From: Leptotrichia sp. oral taxon 223
GTDB taxonomy: Bacteria > Fusobacteriota > Fusobacteriia > Fusobacteriales > Leptotrichiaceae
Direction: 5' to 3'
Length of the DNA stretch: 64,000 nucleotides
NCBI RefSeq assembly: GCF_013394795.1
Contig: NZ_JABXYU010000004.1
Coordinates: 124,001-188,000 of the forward strand
Positions within the stretch are counted from its first letter, which is position 1. Each line of letters begins with the position of its first letter. The translations under genes were made by a program, and so were the position numbers. Of the stretch, positions 1-8,998 are shown piece after piece. Below the pieces are notes generated by a model that worked only from the letters and a program-made list of their open reading frames with translations, ran no database searches and was not told where the DNA came from.

Positions 1-56
1 CTCTTTTCCAGCACTCTAATAGTTACGACACTTTGTCCGTAATCCATTCTATTCAT
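1..56 (-). CDS. ntpC: V-type ATPase subunit C (NtpC), N-terminal fragment
   Basis: Only the first 18 codons are in the window; the gene runs off the left edge. The start ATG at 56 is preceded by AAGGGAG at good spacing. The visible residues MNRMDYGQSVVTIRVLEK resemble the beginning of subunit C, the central-rotor docking subunit that joins the membrane ring to the catalytic head. The call rests mainly on position: the upstream genes are in the order F-I-K-E, and subunit C follows in the Enterococcus hirae ntp operon. The stretch 57-279 between ntpE and this gene is unusually long for this operon. Confidence 0.7.
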   Translation of the reverse strand, partial: MNRMDYGQSVVTIRVLEK

Positions 57-227
57 TTTTTTCTCCCTTTACCGATTCTCTTTATCAATTATAAAAGTTT
101 CTTCTTTTTTCACAAAATTTTTTTATTTCTTGATAAAATTTATTTTAACTTTCACTCTTTCAATTAACTATTGATTTCATTTCTATTTTTTATATTAGAT
201 ATGCTTAACAACTTGTTTATTCTTAAT

Positions 228-247
228 TAAAGTAAATATTTACTTTA
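228..247. promoter_or_regulatory. 20-bp perfect palindrome between ntpE and ntpC
   Basis: TAAAGTAAATATTTACTTTA is its own reverse complement. On the minus strand a TATAAT hexamer (247-252) directly abuts it, so the palindrome would cover the start site of an internal promoter feeding ntpC and downstream genes. No good -35 box is visible at 16-18 bp. This could be an operator or an AT-rich coincidence. Confidence 0.35.
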
Positions 248-279
248 TTATACTTCCAATAGTTATCAAGTAACTCTAT

Positions 280-831
280 TTATGAAAATAAAAGTTTTGA
301 AATTTCAACTTCCAGCTCATCTCTCATAAAATCCAATTTCACTTCAAAAGTGTAATTTTCCTGGATTCCATTTTCTTCAATGATAAATCCTGAAGTTACA
401 AACTCATTTTCCTTCACTTTTGCATTTGGAAATTTAGCTTTAACCTTGTCTAAAAATTCTTTTTTTACGATTAACTCTTTTCCTGCTATAGATTTTTTAT
501 CAATATTCTGAGTCAGGTAATTAATGTACTCCTTTTCATCCATATTAACAAGTCTTGTTTTTAGTTTATCTATAACTTTATCAATTACTGTCTGCTTTGC
601 CTTTAATTTTTCATTTCTAACTTTTAAGTTTGCGCTTGACTTAATTCTGTCTGAAAGCAGTTCACGCTCTCTTCTCGCATTTTCAAGCAATGTTTGCTTT
701 TTAGCAGTAACCTTTTTTATTTCCAAATCGTATTTTTGCTTTGCTTTATCCTCAGCACTTTTTACAATTTTGTCTGCTTGTTCTTTAGCATCATTTAATA
801 TTTTTGAGGTTAAATTATTTAAATTAGACAT
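280..831 (-). CDS. ntpE: V-type ATPase subunit E (NtpE)
   Basis: The protein is 183 aa and forms the peripheral stalk that holds the catalytic A3B3 head against the membrane subunit I. The N-terminal 100 residues are heptad-like and rich in K, A, E and D (for example NDAKEQADKIVKSAEDKAKQ), the coiled coil expected of subunit E. The C-terminal half is the globular head-binding domain. I chose ATG at 831: AAGGAG lies 5 nt upstream of it, whereas the upstream in-frame GTG (837) overlaps that ribosome site. It lies between ntpK and ntpC in a single minus-strand operon. Confidence 0.85.
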   Translation of the reverse strand: MSNLNNLTSKILNDAKEQADKIVKSAEDKAKQKYDLEIKKVTAKKQTLLENARRERELLSDRIKSSANLKVRNEKLKAKQTVIDKVIDKLKTRLVNMDEKEYINYLTQNIDKKSIAGKELIVKKEFLDKVKAKFPNAKVKENEFVTSGFIIEENGIQENYTFEVKLDFMRDELEVEISKLLFS

Positions 832-877
832 ATTCACTCCTTACCATATTTAAGGGGTATAACTACCCCTTTTAAAA

Positions 878-1372
<495 letters not shown>

Positions 1373-1416
1373 CTATTTTATTTATTAAACATTTTTACTA
1401 AACTTAAATTACACAA

Positions 1417-3390
1417 TTAATCATCAAGATTTATATATTTATTTTCTGTTCTAAAATCTTTAAACGGCTTTCCTCCGCCTTCATAAAACTTACCAAAATA
1501 TTCTACATACATAAGTCTTGAAGTATGAACATAGGCTCCCAGGAAAGACAGGAACATATTAAATAAATGTCCTCCTACCAGTATTACTGGCACGATTATC
1601 ATTCCAAACCAGTTTCCGCTAATCATTCCAGCAATCATATTTATAGCTGACGCAATGAACCCGCCAGAAAGCCCTAAAGCCATAAGTCTTGAATATGATA
1701 CAAAATCTCCCACGTAGCTGGAAATTCCATAAAGGCTGTAAAGCCCTCCACCTAATTTTGCACCAATTCCTTTGGCTTCACGTCCACCAGTAAGCACAAT
1801 TCCAGCCATTCCAGCAATCATTATCCACATTGACACGTTTGCTACAACAGGCGACAAATTCATCAGTTTGAATACTAAATAGACTATTCCGCCCATAAGC
1901 GCCATATACCAGAACAGCACATCATAAATTGCTTCCAATGATTTGCCATCTCTAATTAACATATACGCTTTTATTGCCAATCCAACAAATATATGGACTA
2001 TACCAAATACAATTGAACCTATCAGCAAGTCATTATATTGCGATGCAGGATCAATCAATCTCCACATTCCCGGAATTGTCGCTCCAAAATATGAACCATA
2101 TAAAAATCCCCAGAAAATAACTGAAAAACTTAAATAAAAGAAAAACTTGACAGATTTTCTCATTTGAGAACTTAAATTTACTACCTTTAGAACAAACATC
2201 GTTGCAAACAGTAACACAAGCCCATAACCTACATCCGCTCCCATCATTCCAAAGAACAAGATATAAAACGGTGTAAACAGCGGTGTCGGATCAATTTCAT
2301 TATATCTCGGATATGCATACATCCCTGTCAGATTTTCAAATGTGCTTACAATTTTTCCATTTTTCAGCTTAATCGGCACTGTCGCATCATCCTTATCCGC
2401 TTCTGTAAATGTCAAATAATAATTATCCCTGGTTTCATCTTTTACCACTTTTTCAAATTCATTTACCTTTTCAGCAGGAATCCATCCTTTTATCAAAATA
2501 GTATTTTCAGTCTGTGCCAATTTTTCCGATTCAACGATTCTTAGCTTTTTATTTTGCATATATTCATAAACTGCCTGTAAATCAGTCAAATCTTCACTAT
2601 AAGTTTTAATTTTGGCTTTCAATTTGCGTTTTTCCTTTTTCAGTCCTGAAATTTCCTTTTGCAGTTCATTTTTGTAATCTTGTGGAACTGCATCAATATC
2701 TAGATTTTCCACTGTAAAACTGCTATTTCTGAAAACTTCAGCCAATTTTTCCTTTTCACTTTCATCAATACTTGAAATCACAAGATAATACACTTCATCT
2801 TTTACTATTTTCAGTTCCTCATAATAAGTTTTATCAAGTTTAGAAATGCCATCAATAAAAGTCCCCTTTAACTTTATCGGCACTGTTCCCAAAAATGTAT
2901 TTACCTTTTTCAAGCTCTTTAATTCTTTCGGATTTACATCCAGCCGTTCCCACAAATCAATTTCGTCATAGCGTGCATATTTTTTAGAAATTTCCGACTT
3001 TATTTGTGAATACTGCGTTCCAATCTGGTTTAACTCAGAAGAAATTTTCTTCCAGTCATAAATCAATGCTTTTTTCGCTAACTCATCAAACGTATAATTT
3101 TCATTTCCATGAATAACATCCCTTAAACGTGTTTTTCTCTCGTCATATTTTTTAATAAGAGAAATTGCACTGCTTAACTGATAAAGACGCTCGTCAATGT
3201 GAGTCAGTTCCTCATTGTTTACATACTTTGTAACGCCTTCAACAACATCCTTACTAACTTCCCCATTTTCATCACGCAGCTCAATATCCACAAAATTTAC
3301 TTCCTTAAATTTTTGAAGTTTCTTTAACACTTTAGCCCTTTGTTCTGCGAAAACAACCAAATCAAACTTGCTCATTTTAACTATTGCCAT
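1417..3390 (-). CDS. ntpI: V-type ATPase subunit I (NtpI, a-subunit homologue)
   Basis: The protein is 657 aa. The N-terminal ~350 residues are a soluble, highly charged domain with long coiled coils (around residues 90-125 and 240-295) that dock to the peripheral stalks. The C-terminal ~300 residues carry about seven or eight membrane helices, starting near FTPFYILFFGMMGADVGYG and including the helix with the conserved arginine (VGDFVSYSRLMALGLSGG). It forms the ion half-channels beside the K ring. The start ATG overlaps the ntpF stop codon by one base (TAATG), so translation is probably coupled. Length and architecture are typical. Confidence 0.93.
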   Translation of the reverse strand: MAIVKMSKFDLVVFAEQRAKVLKKLQKFKEVNFVDIELRDENGEVSKDVVEGVTKYVNNEELTHIDERLYQLSSAISLIKKYDERKTRLRDVIHGNENYTFDELAKKALIYDWKKISSELNQIGTQYSQIKSEISKKYARYDEIDLWERLDVNPKELKSLKKVNTFLGTVPIKLKGTFIDGISKLDKTYYEELKIVKDEVYYLVISSIDESEKEKLAEVFRNSSFTVENLDIDAVPQDYKNELQKEISGLKKEKRKLKAKIKTYSEDLTDLQAVYEYMQNKKLRIVESEKLAQTENTILIKGWIPAEKVNEFEKVVKDETRDNYYLTFTEADKDDATVPIKLKNGKIVSTFENLTGMYAYPRYNEIDPTPLFTPFYILFFGMMGADVGYGLVLLFATMFVLKVVNLSSQMRKSVKFFFYLSFSVIFWGFLYGSYFGATIPGMWRLIDPASQYNDLLIGSIVFGIVHIFVGLAIKAYMLIRDGKSLEAIYDVLFWYMALMGGIVYLVFKLMNLSPVVANVSMWIMIAGMAGIVLTGGREAKGIGAKLGGGLYSLYGISSYVGDFVSYSRLMALGLSGGFIASAINMIAGMISGNWFGMIIVPVILVGGHLFNMFLSFLGAYVHTSRLMYVEYFGKFYEGGGKPFKDFRTENKYINLDD

Positions 3391-3701
3391 TATTTCACAA
3401 TCCTCTCTGCTAATAAATTAACAACTTCATCTATTTTTCTTTCGTCAATTTCGAGAATTTTATTTACATTTTCCTTTTCGCTGCTCAAAAGAGATTTTAC
3501 TCTTTTTTCAGCCTCATCCATTGACTGTTTCTTCAAATTTTCCACTTCAAGATTTGCCTCAGAAATCATTTTATCGCCATCATCTTTTATTTTCTGCTCA
3601 ATATTTCTCAAAATATCCTTTGCCTTTTCATTTGCATCAGCAATAATTTTATCTGATTCTCCTTCAGCATCTCTTATTTTTTGTAAAACTTCTTTTGCCA
3701 A
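3390..3701 (-). CDS. ntpF: V-type ATPase peripheral-stalk subunit (NtpF / subunit G-H type)
   Basis: The protein is 103 aa and almost entirely predicted coiled coil (MAKEVLQKIRDAEGESDKII...), matching the small stalk partner that pairs with subunit E. It is the first gene of the operon, as ntpF is in E. hirae (F-I-K-E-C). Translation starts at TTG 3701, about 8 nt after a strong AAGGAGG; no ATG is suitably placed. Its stop overlaps the ntpI start. The promoter is the TTGACA/TAACAT pair at 3813-3841. Naming of this subunit differs between systems (F, G or H). Confidence 0.85.
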   Translation of the reverse strand: MAKEVLQKIRDAEGESDKIIADANEKAKDILRNIEQKIKDDGDKMISEANLEVENLKKQSMDEAEKRVKSLLSSEKENVNKILEIDERKIDEVVNLLAERIVK

Positions 3702-3788
3702 GATATAACCTCCTTCAAAATTTATTTTTACTTTTTACAATTATTCATATTTTTTTAATCCCTTATAAATAATTTTACAAAAATAAAT

Positions 3789-3802
3789 TGACTGATTAGT
3801 CA
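3789..3802. promoter_or_regulatory. TGACT-N4-AGTCA inverted repeat in the ntp leader
   Basis: A 5+4+5 inverted repeat lies just downstream of the predicted -10 box of the V-ATPase promoter, where a repressor site or leader structure would sit. It is short, so chance is a real possibility. Confidence 0.25.
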
Positions 3803-3812
3803 CCATATTATT

Positions 3813-3841
3813 ATGTTATCAATTTTTTCGCCTATTGTCAA
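3813..3841 (-). promoter_or_regulatory. Promoter of the ntp (V-ATPase) operon
   Basis: On the minus strand TTGACA (3836-3841) is followed after exactly 17 nt by TAACAT (3813-3818). It lies immediately after the terminator of the upstream division genes and about 110 bp before the ntpF start, which fits an independent sigma-70-type promoter. Confidence 0.6.
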
Positions 3842-3842
3842 T

Positions 3843-3876
3843 AAAAAAATATAACACAGATTTTATGTTATATTTT
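3843..3876 (-). terminator. Rho-independent terminator after the ftsL-like gene
   Basis: Inverted repeat AATATAACA / TGTTATATT (arms 3848-3856 and 3866-3874) with a 9-nt loop, followed on the minus strand by a run of T (3843-3849). It separates rsmH-ftsL from the ntp operon. Confidence 0.7.
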
Positions 3877-3885
3877 CTCCCTCGG

Positions 3886-4305
3886 TTAATTATTTAAATT
3901 TATATATATTGGAGCATTAGGAACATCAAATCCTTTTTCTTTTGCTCTTATTTCTTTGGTTTTTAAGTCTTCATTATCCACTGTTTGAGTATCCAGTCTT
4001 GCAACTTCCTTTTTAAGTTCAATTAGCTGTTTTTCCTTTACATCCATTCTTCTCCCTAATTCAGAAATATCAAATGAGACAAAAACTCTCAGCAAAGCTA
4101 CCATAGTTACAATAGCCACATAGATACTAACTATACCGATTACTCTCATATTTAACCCCGCTGTTCTGGAAAGTTGTTTTCTAACTTCTTTAGGAGCTAC
4201 TATTCTTTCTCTTCTTGCATCTTCATGTGATCTTGCTGTATTTGTAATTTTTGGAACATCAAGTATTTCCATTTGCATTTTTTTGTTTTTTGAAACACCA
4301 TTCAT
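3886..4305 (-). CDS. FtsL/DivIC-like septum protein
   Basis: The protein is 139 aa: a basic cytoplasmic N-terminus of ~52 residues, one membrane helix (about 53-75, RVIGIVSIYVAIVTMVALLR), then a short extracytoplasmic coiled coil (MDVKEKQLIELKKEVARLDT). This is the topology of FtsL, which recruits divisome partners. It lies directly downstream of rsmH (6-bp gap), where ftsL sits in most bacterial division clusters. Sequence conservation in this family is poor, so the call rests on topology plus context. The AGGAG site is about 13 nt from the ATG. A hairpin terminator follows. Confidence 0.7.
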   Translation of the reverse strand: MNGVSKNKKMQMEILDVPKITNTARSHEDARRERIVAPKEVRKQLSRTAGLNMRVIGIVSIYVAIVTMVALLRVFVSFDISELGRRMDVKEKQLIELKKEVARLDTQTVDNEDLKTKEIRAKEKGFDVPNAPIYINLNN

Positions 4306-4311
4306 AACTGT

Positions 4312-5238
4312 TTATTCACTCCTTTCAAAAATTCTCAATTTTGCTGAATGTGCCCGGTTATTTTCTTCTAATTCTAATTTTTTAGCAATAATTGGTTTTT
4401 TTGTAATTATCTTTCCTAGACTTTTTTTGTTGCATACACAAATTGGTATATCCTTTGGACAAGTACATGGATCTTCATATTCACGAAATTTTTCCTTTAC
4501 AATTCTGTCTTCCAGCGAATGAAAAGTAATTACTAGTAGCCTACCATTTTTATTAAGTAGTTTTACCGCTTTATCCAATGTTTCGCTTAACACTTCAAGC
4601 TCTTTGTTTACAAAAATTCTAATAGCCTGAAATGTTCTTTTGGCAGGATGCCGTTTCATACTTTTTCCTATTGATTTTATAACAATATCCGCAAGTTCCG
4701 TTGTAGTTTCAACTGGCTTGTTTTTTCTATATTCTATAATTTTTTTTGCAATTTTTCTTGATTTTGGCTCTTCACCATATTTGTAAATAATATCAGCTAT
4801 TTCCTTTTCAGAAAAATTATTGACAACTTCATAAGCACTTATTTTTAAGTTACTGTCCATCCGCATATCCAGCCTTGCCTCGAACCTGTATGAAAAACCT
4901 CTTTTAGCATTATCCAGCTGATTTGAGGAAACTCCTATATCCATCAGTATCCGATCTACTTTTTCAAAGCCCGCAAGATAAACAGCAGTATCAATATTTT
5001 TAAAATTATCTTGAAATATTTGAAGTCTATTCCCATATTTCTCAAGCCTTTTTTTTGCAAATTCAATAGCCTGTATATCCTGATCAATTGCAACAACTTT
5101 TGAATTTTTAGAAGAATTTTCTAAAATACCTTCCGTATGCCCGCCGCCACCAAGCGTACAATCAACATAAACCGCATCTTTATCTGTTATTATATTGTCT
5201 ATCACTTCGTCAAACAGTACGGGCTTATGATATTCCAT
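4312..5238 (-). CDS. rsmH: 16S rRNA (cytosine-1402-N4)-methyltransferase RsmH
   Basis: The protein is 308 aa, normal for the family. It transfers a methyl group from SAM to N4 of C1402 in the 30S P site. Visible motifs are MEYHKPVLFDEVI at the N-terminus, the SAM loop VDCTLGGGGHTEGIL (about 25-39), DIGVSSNQLD, and the C-terminal signature VITFHSLEDRIVK. A GGAAGAAG ribosome site precedes ATG 5238. It is followed by the ftsL-like gene, the usual start of a dcw cluster, but here the cluster stops and V-ATPase genes follow. Confidence 0.95.
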   Translation of the reverse strand: MEYHKPVLFDEVIDNIITDKDAVYVDCTLGGGGHTEGILENSSKNSKVVAIDQDIQAIEFAKKRLEKYGNRLQIFQDNFKNIDTAVYLAGFEKVDRILMDIGVSSNQLDNAKRGFSYRFEARLDMRMDSNLKISAYEVVNNFSEKEIADIIYKYGEEPKSRKIAKKIIEYRKNKPVETTTELADIVIKSIGKSMKRHPAKRTFQAIRIFVNKELEVLSETLDKAVKLLNKNGRLLVITFHSLEDRIVKEKFREYEDPCTCPKDIPICVCNKKSLGKIITKKPIIAKKLELEENNRAHSAKLRIFERSE

Positions 5239-5554
5239 AGCTTCTTCCTTTCCAGAACATTTTTAAAATATACAAATTTAATATTTGCAAAACTCCTTAA
5301 AACCAATTTCAATAAAGTAAACTAATTTCATACAAACTCCAAAATTTATAATTTATCTTCAGTTTCATTTTAAAGTTTTTGCTAAAACTACTTTAGTACA
5401 AGTGTATATTGTAATTAAATCAATATTTGTAATCTTGTTAATTATTAAATCATTTTATTTCTTTCATAATTACTGAAACATTTTAGCACACTTTTCTTAT
5501 TTTTTCCATATAACTTTTTAAAATTTATACTTTTATTTACAAATATTTATAAAT
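5239..5554. other. Intergenic stretch, no gene seen
   Basis: 316 bp of very AT-rich DNA between rsmH and the DJ-1 gene. It should contain the rsmH promoter, but I see no pair of boxes good enough to call and no convincing hairpin. Confidence 0.5.
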
Positions 5555-6118
5555 CTATCTGTAAACAATTTCCTCAGCAATTCTTTTCGCCTCTTTTTCA
5601 CCCAAAAGTTCACTAATAATTTCAAAGGCAAAATCCAATGCCGTTCCCGCACTTCTGCTTGTTATAACATTGCCATCCGTAACAGCTCTATCTTTTCCTA
5701 GCACTGCCTTCCCTTTTACTAGTTCGTTTTCACACGCTGGAAAACACACTGCATTTTTTCCTTCCAAAATTCCAAGACTAGATAATACTGTAGGTGCTGC
5801 ACATATAGCTGCAATTTTTTTATTTCCACTATCTTTTGAAAATTTTAACACATTATTTAGTAGTGTCTTTGAATTAAAATAATTTCCAACTCCAGGACCG
5901 CCAGGCAATATTAACACATCGTATTCAGAAAAATTAATTTCATCAATTATCTTATCTGCCAATATCTTCATTTTTCTCGCACTTTCCACAAGGTTCTCCT
6001 TTGTGATTGAAACTGTATCTACATTAATTCCTGCCCTTTGAAGTAAATCAATTGGAGTTACCGCCTCAATTTCTTCAAATCCGTTTGCCAAAAATACTGC
6101 AACTTTTTTATTTTCCAT
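5555..6118 (-). CDS. DJ-1/PfpI family protein (YajL/ThiJ-like)
   Basis: The protein is 187 aa with the DJ-1 flavodoxin-like fold. The nucleophile-elbow cysteine is Cys106 (AAICAAPT), the same number as in human DJ-1, and the assisting acid Glu18 is in GFEEIEAV. LPGGPGVGN matches the glycine loop next to the active site. Family members act as glyoxalases, deglycases or redox-responsive chaperones; the sequence does not say which. It stands alone, with its ATG at 6118 and a terminator-separated ptsI upstream. Confidence 0.9.
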   Translation of the reverse strand: MENKKVAVFLANGFEEIEAVTPIDLLQRAGINVDTVSITKENLVESARKMKILADKIIDEINFSEYDVLILPGGPGVGNYFNSKTLLNNVLKFSKDSGNKKIAAICAAPTVLSSLGILEGKNAVCFPACENELVKGKAVLGKDRAVTDGNVITSRSAGTALDFAFEIISELLGEKEAKRIAEEIVYR

Positions 6119-6248
6119 ATCTTTTACTCCTTATTCACTATGTTCATATCTTTTCAAATTAGAATTTGAATTAAACAAAATTATCATAACTTTTTTGTTT
6201 GATTTCAAAATAATTTTACTCTAAAATAATAATTCCTGCTTTTAAGGC

Positions 6249-6282
6249 AAAAAAGGCTAATGAAACCAACTAGCCTTTTTTT
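6249..6282 (-). terminator. Terminator of the ankyrin-ptsI operon
   Basis: GGCTA/TAGCC stem extended by A/T pairs (arms 6249-6259 and 6271-6281), loop ATGAAACCAAC, with T runs on both sides, so it can work in either direction. It lies 25 bp past the ptsI stop. Confidence 0.85.
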
Positions 6283-6306
6283 ATTATTATAATTTGTTAT
6301 GATTTA

Positions 6307-8010
6307 CTATAATTTTTCTACAACATCTTCAGGCGTATCTTGCTGTAAAATTAAATCTCTAAATTTTTTCGCATCTGCATAATTGCTATTTCTAATTATT
6401 TTCTTAACAGTCAATCCTGATGAAGCGCTCATGCTGAATGAATCAAGCCCCATTCCTAACAATAGTTTAGTTGCTCTTTTATCTCCAGCGAATTCTCCAC
6501 ACATACTGACATTTATATTAGCTCCATGCGCCGCATCAATTACTTTTTGAATAGCTTCCAATACTGCAGGGTTAAATGAGTTGTATAAGTTTGCAACCAT
6601 TTCATTTCCTCTGTCCACTGCCAGGAAGTATTGTGTCAAGTCATTAGTTCCAATTGAGAAGAAGTCAACTTCTTTTGCAAATTTGTAAGCAATAATTGCT
6701 GTTGAAGGAGTTTCAACCATTATTCCCACTTTTATGTTTCTATCGTAAATTTTTCCAATTTCATCAAGTTCTCTCTTGCATTCTTCCAAAATAGCATTTG
6801 CTTTTCTGATTTCATTAATTGAACTTATCATTGGATACATAATTTTAATTTGTCCATATTGCGAAGCTCTCAAAATAGCTTTTAACTGTGTTTTGAACAT
6901 GTCTTTATTTTCTAGTGAAATTCTGATTGCTCTATACCCTAGGAACGGATTTAATTCTTTCGGCAAATCTAGATATGGCAGTTCTTTGTCTCCACCAATA
7001 TCCATTGTTCTTATTGTTACAGGTTTTCCTTGCATTTTTTCAGCAACTACTCTATATGCTTCATATTGTTCCTGTTCAGTTGGGAAGTGATCAGAGTTCA
7101 TAAACAGGAATTCAGTTCTGTATAATCCAATTCCTGTCGCTCCTGACTCAATTACAGCGTCAACATCGTTAGGGCTTCCAATATTCCCCCAAATGTCAAC
7201 TTTTCTACCATCAAGAGTAATCGCATCTTCATGAATTAATTTTTTCAATTCTTCTTTTTCTTTTCTTATTACTTCCTGTTTTTTAATGTACTCATTAACT
7301 AAATCTTCAGATGGTTCCAAATACAGCTCCCCTGTTTCTCCATCCATAACAACAATTTCCCCATCTTTTACTTCGCCAAGTATTCCTTTTACTCCAACTA
7401 TTGCCGGTAATTCAAGCGATCTTGCCATAATTGCAGAGTGAGCTGTTTTCCCTCCAACTTCTGTAATAAATCCTATACAGTTTTCTAAATCCAATTGTGC
7501 AGTATCGGATGGCGTCAAGTCTTCAGTTACAACAATTGTTCCTGGTTCCAGATTACTCAAGTCATGAATTTTCATGCCTAACAGATTTTTAAGCCATCTT
7601 CTTCCTATATCTTGCAAATCAGCAGCTCTTTCTCTTAGGTACGGATCATCTAATTGCGAAATCATGTCACGATATTCATTAATTCCATCGTGTAACGCTT
7701 TTGCAGCTGGAAGTCCATCTCCTTTGATTTTATCTTCAACTTCCATAATCAAATCTTCATCTTCAAGAAGCATAATATGACCATCAAAAATTGCTGCTTT
7801 ATCTTCTCCCATTTTTTCCTTTACTTTTTCTCTAATTGCGATTAACTGAGTTTTAGATTTTTTCAATCCATCTCGAAGTTTCGCCAATTCAGCCTCAATT
7901 GTTGAATTCTCGATTTTATTTTCCGGAATAACAATTTCCTCTACGATAAAAAGTAATACTTTACCTATAGATACTCCTTCTGAAGCACCAATTCCTGTCA
8001 TTCTTTTCAT
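6307..8010 (-). CDS. ptsI: PTS enzyme I (phosphoenolpyruvate-protein phosphotransferase)
   Basis: The protein is 567 aa, full length. It transfers phosphate from PEP to HPr at the head of all PTS sugar uptake. The phospho-accepting His191 lies in GGKTAHSAIMARSLELPA. The C-terminal TIM barrel carries PEP-binding signatures (GIGLYRTEFLFM, MVETPSTA, IGTNDLTQY) and the catalytic Cys in VSMCGEFAGD. A strong GAGGAG precedes ATG 8010. Unlike many genomes, no ptsH is adjacent: the upstream neighbour is an ankyrin protein 49 bp away that appears to share its promoter. Confidence 0.97.
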   Translation of the reverse strand: MKRMTGIGASEGVSIGKVLLFIVEEIVIPENKIENSTIEAELAKLRDGLKKSKTQLIAIREKVKEKMGEDKAAIFDGHIMLLEDEDLIMEVEDKIKGDGLPAAKALHDGINEYRDMISQLDDPYLRERAADLQDIGRRWLKNLLGMKIHDLSNLEPGTIVVTEDLTPSDTAQLDLENCIGFITEVGGKTAHSAIMARSLELPAIVGVKGILGEVKDGEIVVMDGETGELYLEPSEDLVNEYIKKQEVIRKEKEELKKLIHEDAITLDGRKVDIWGNIGSPNDVDAVIESGATGIGLYRTEFLFMNSDHFPTEQEQYEAYRVVAEKMQGKPVTIRTMDIGGDKELPYLDLPKELNPFLGYRAIRISLENKDMFKTQLKAILRASQYGQIKIMYPMISSINEIRKANAILEECKRELDEIGKIYDRNIKVGIMVETPSTAIIAYKFAKEVDFFSIGTNDLTQYFLAVDRGNEMVANLYNSFNPAVLEAIQKVIDAAHGANINVSMCGEFAGDKRATKLLLGMGLDSFSMSASSGLTVKKIIRNSNYADAKKFRDLILQQDTPEDVVEKL

Positions 8011-8059
8011 TTTTTTCTCCTCTATATATAAATTTTTTTATTACAAACGAATTTAAAAA

Positions 8060-8821
8060 TTACAGCTTACCTCTATTAGCCTTTATATAATCCCTTAATA
8101 TTTTTACAATTTCACCTTTTCCAAACTTTGTTGCCATGTCCATTGGAGTGCCTCCATGTTTATCTGTAATTGTAGGATTAGCTCCATATTGCAACAGCAT
8201 TTTTACTATTCTGGAATTAGCTTTTAATGTAGCATCTTCAAGCGGAGTCCATCCATCAACGGTACTTCCTGCATTTGCAAGCTTTGAATCTTGCTTTAAT
8301 AACATTTCCACCGCTTCAATATTTTCATAATATGCCGCAGTTCCCACTGTTGTCCGGTTAAAAATTGGGTGTGTTTCGTATAAATTTGCGCCATTTTCAA
8401 TTAGGAGTTTCAAAATCTCATTATTTTTAGCTTCAATAGCTACAATAATCGGAGTATATCCATCCTTGCTTTTTGCATTTATATCTACCAATTTCCCATT
8501 TTCCTGAAATATTGATCCTTCATCAAGCTGAACCCCATAAACTCCTGGTTTTGGATTTAAAATTTCATCTTTTATTCTTTTTCTGCTTTCAATATTATCT
8601 CTAGTTGAAAGATAAAATTTTGCAAATTTATTATTATGTGCACGTATGGCATCCAGTACTGATTTTAAAAGTTTTTCATCAGCATTTTCCTTGTTTATTT
8701 TTGGAACTAGATTTTCTCCAGTATCATATTTAAAAGTTACAGGAAATAATCCTTTATGAAAAAACATAAAAGTTACAATAAAGATGATTTTATATTTCTT
8801 AAATAAAAAAAACTTGTTCAC
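8060..8821 (-). CDS. Exported ankyrin-repeat protein
   Basis: The protein is 253 aa with a GTG start (GAGG 8 nt upstream). A hydrophobic segment near residues 11-28 looks like a signal peptide or anchor. The second half has about four ankyrin repeats: DGYTPIIVAIEAKNNEILKL, a degenerate one around FNRTTVGTAAYYENIEAVE, DGWTPLEDATLKANSRIVKM, and GGTPMDMATKFGKGEIVKIL. Ankyrins bind proteins, so this is probably an envelope adaptor. Its promoter at 8843-8870 also serves ptsI. No enzymatic domain is visible. Confidence 0.8.
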   Translation of the reverse strand: MNKFFLFKKYKIIFIVTFMFFHKGLFPVTFKYDTGENLVPKINKENADEKLLKSVLDAIRAHNNKFAKFYLSTRDNIESRKRIKDEILNPKPGVYGVQLDEGSIFQENGKLVDINAKSKDGYTPIIVAIEAKNNEILKLLIENGANLYETHPIFNRTTVGTAAYYENIEAVEMLLKQDSKLANAGSTVDGWTPLEDATLKANSRIVKMLLQYGANPTITDKHGGTPMDMATKFGKGEIVKILRDYIKANRGKL

Positions 8822-8842
8822 TTTTTATACCTCACTAATAAC

Positions 8843-8870
8843 ATTATACCATATGATTTTAAAAGTGCAA
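8843..8870 (-). promoter_or_regulatory. Promoter of the ankyrin-ptsI operon
   Basis: Minus-strand TTGCAC (8865-8870), 16-nt spacer, TATAAT (8843-8848) with an extended TGG just before it. The predicted start is about 15 nt upstream of the GTG start codon. Confidence 0.7.
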
Positions 8871-8942
8871 ATATTTTTTAAGATTTTTTTCTAAATATTA
8901 TGGCAATATCCCCTTAAAATTATGTTTAATACTAAACTCCAT

Positions 8943-8990
8943 ATAAAAAATAGAAAAAATAGTTATGAAACTCATTTATTCCATAACTAT
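8943..8990 (-). terminator. Terminator after the LprI-like gene pair
   Basis: Perfect 9-bp stem ATAGTTATG/CATAACTAT (8959-8967 and 8982-8990) with a 14-nt loop and a T-rich tail on the minus strand. It lies 9 bp past the stop reached in the shifted frame of the LprI-like gene, which supports the idea that the shifted frame is the real gene end. Confidence 0.75.
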
Positions 8991-8998
8991 CAACTTTT

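Noticed and set aside
1943-2137. Plus-strand frame inside ntpI and many similar ones across the window
   Set aside because: They lie antisense to well-supported genes, lack ribosome sites and have shadow-like composition.
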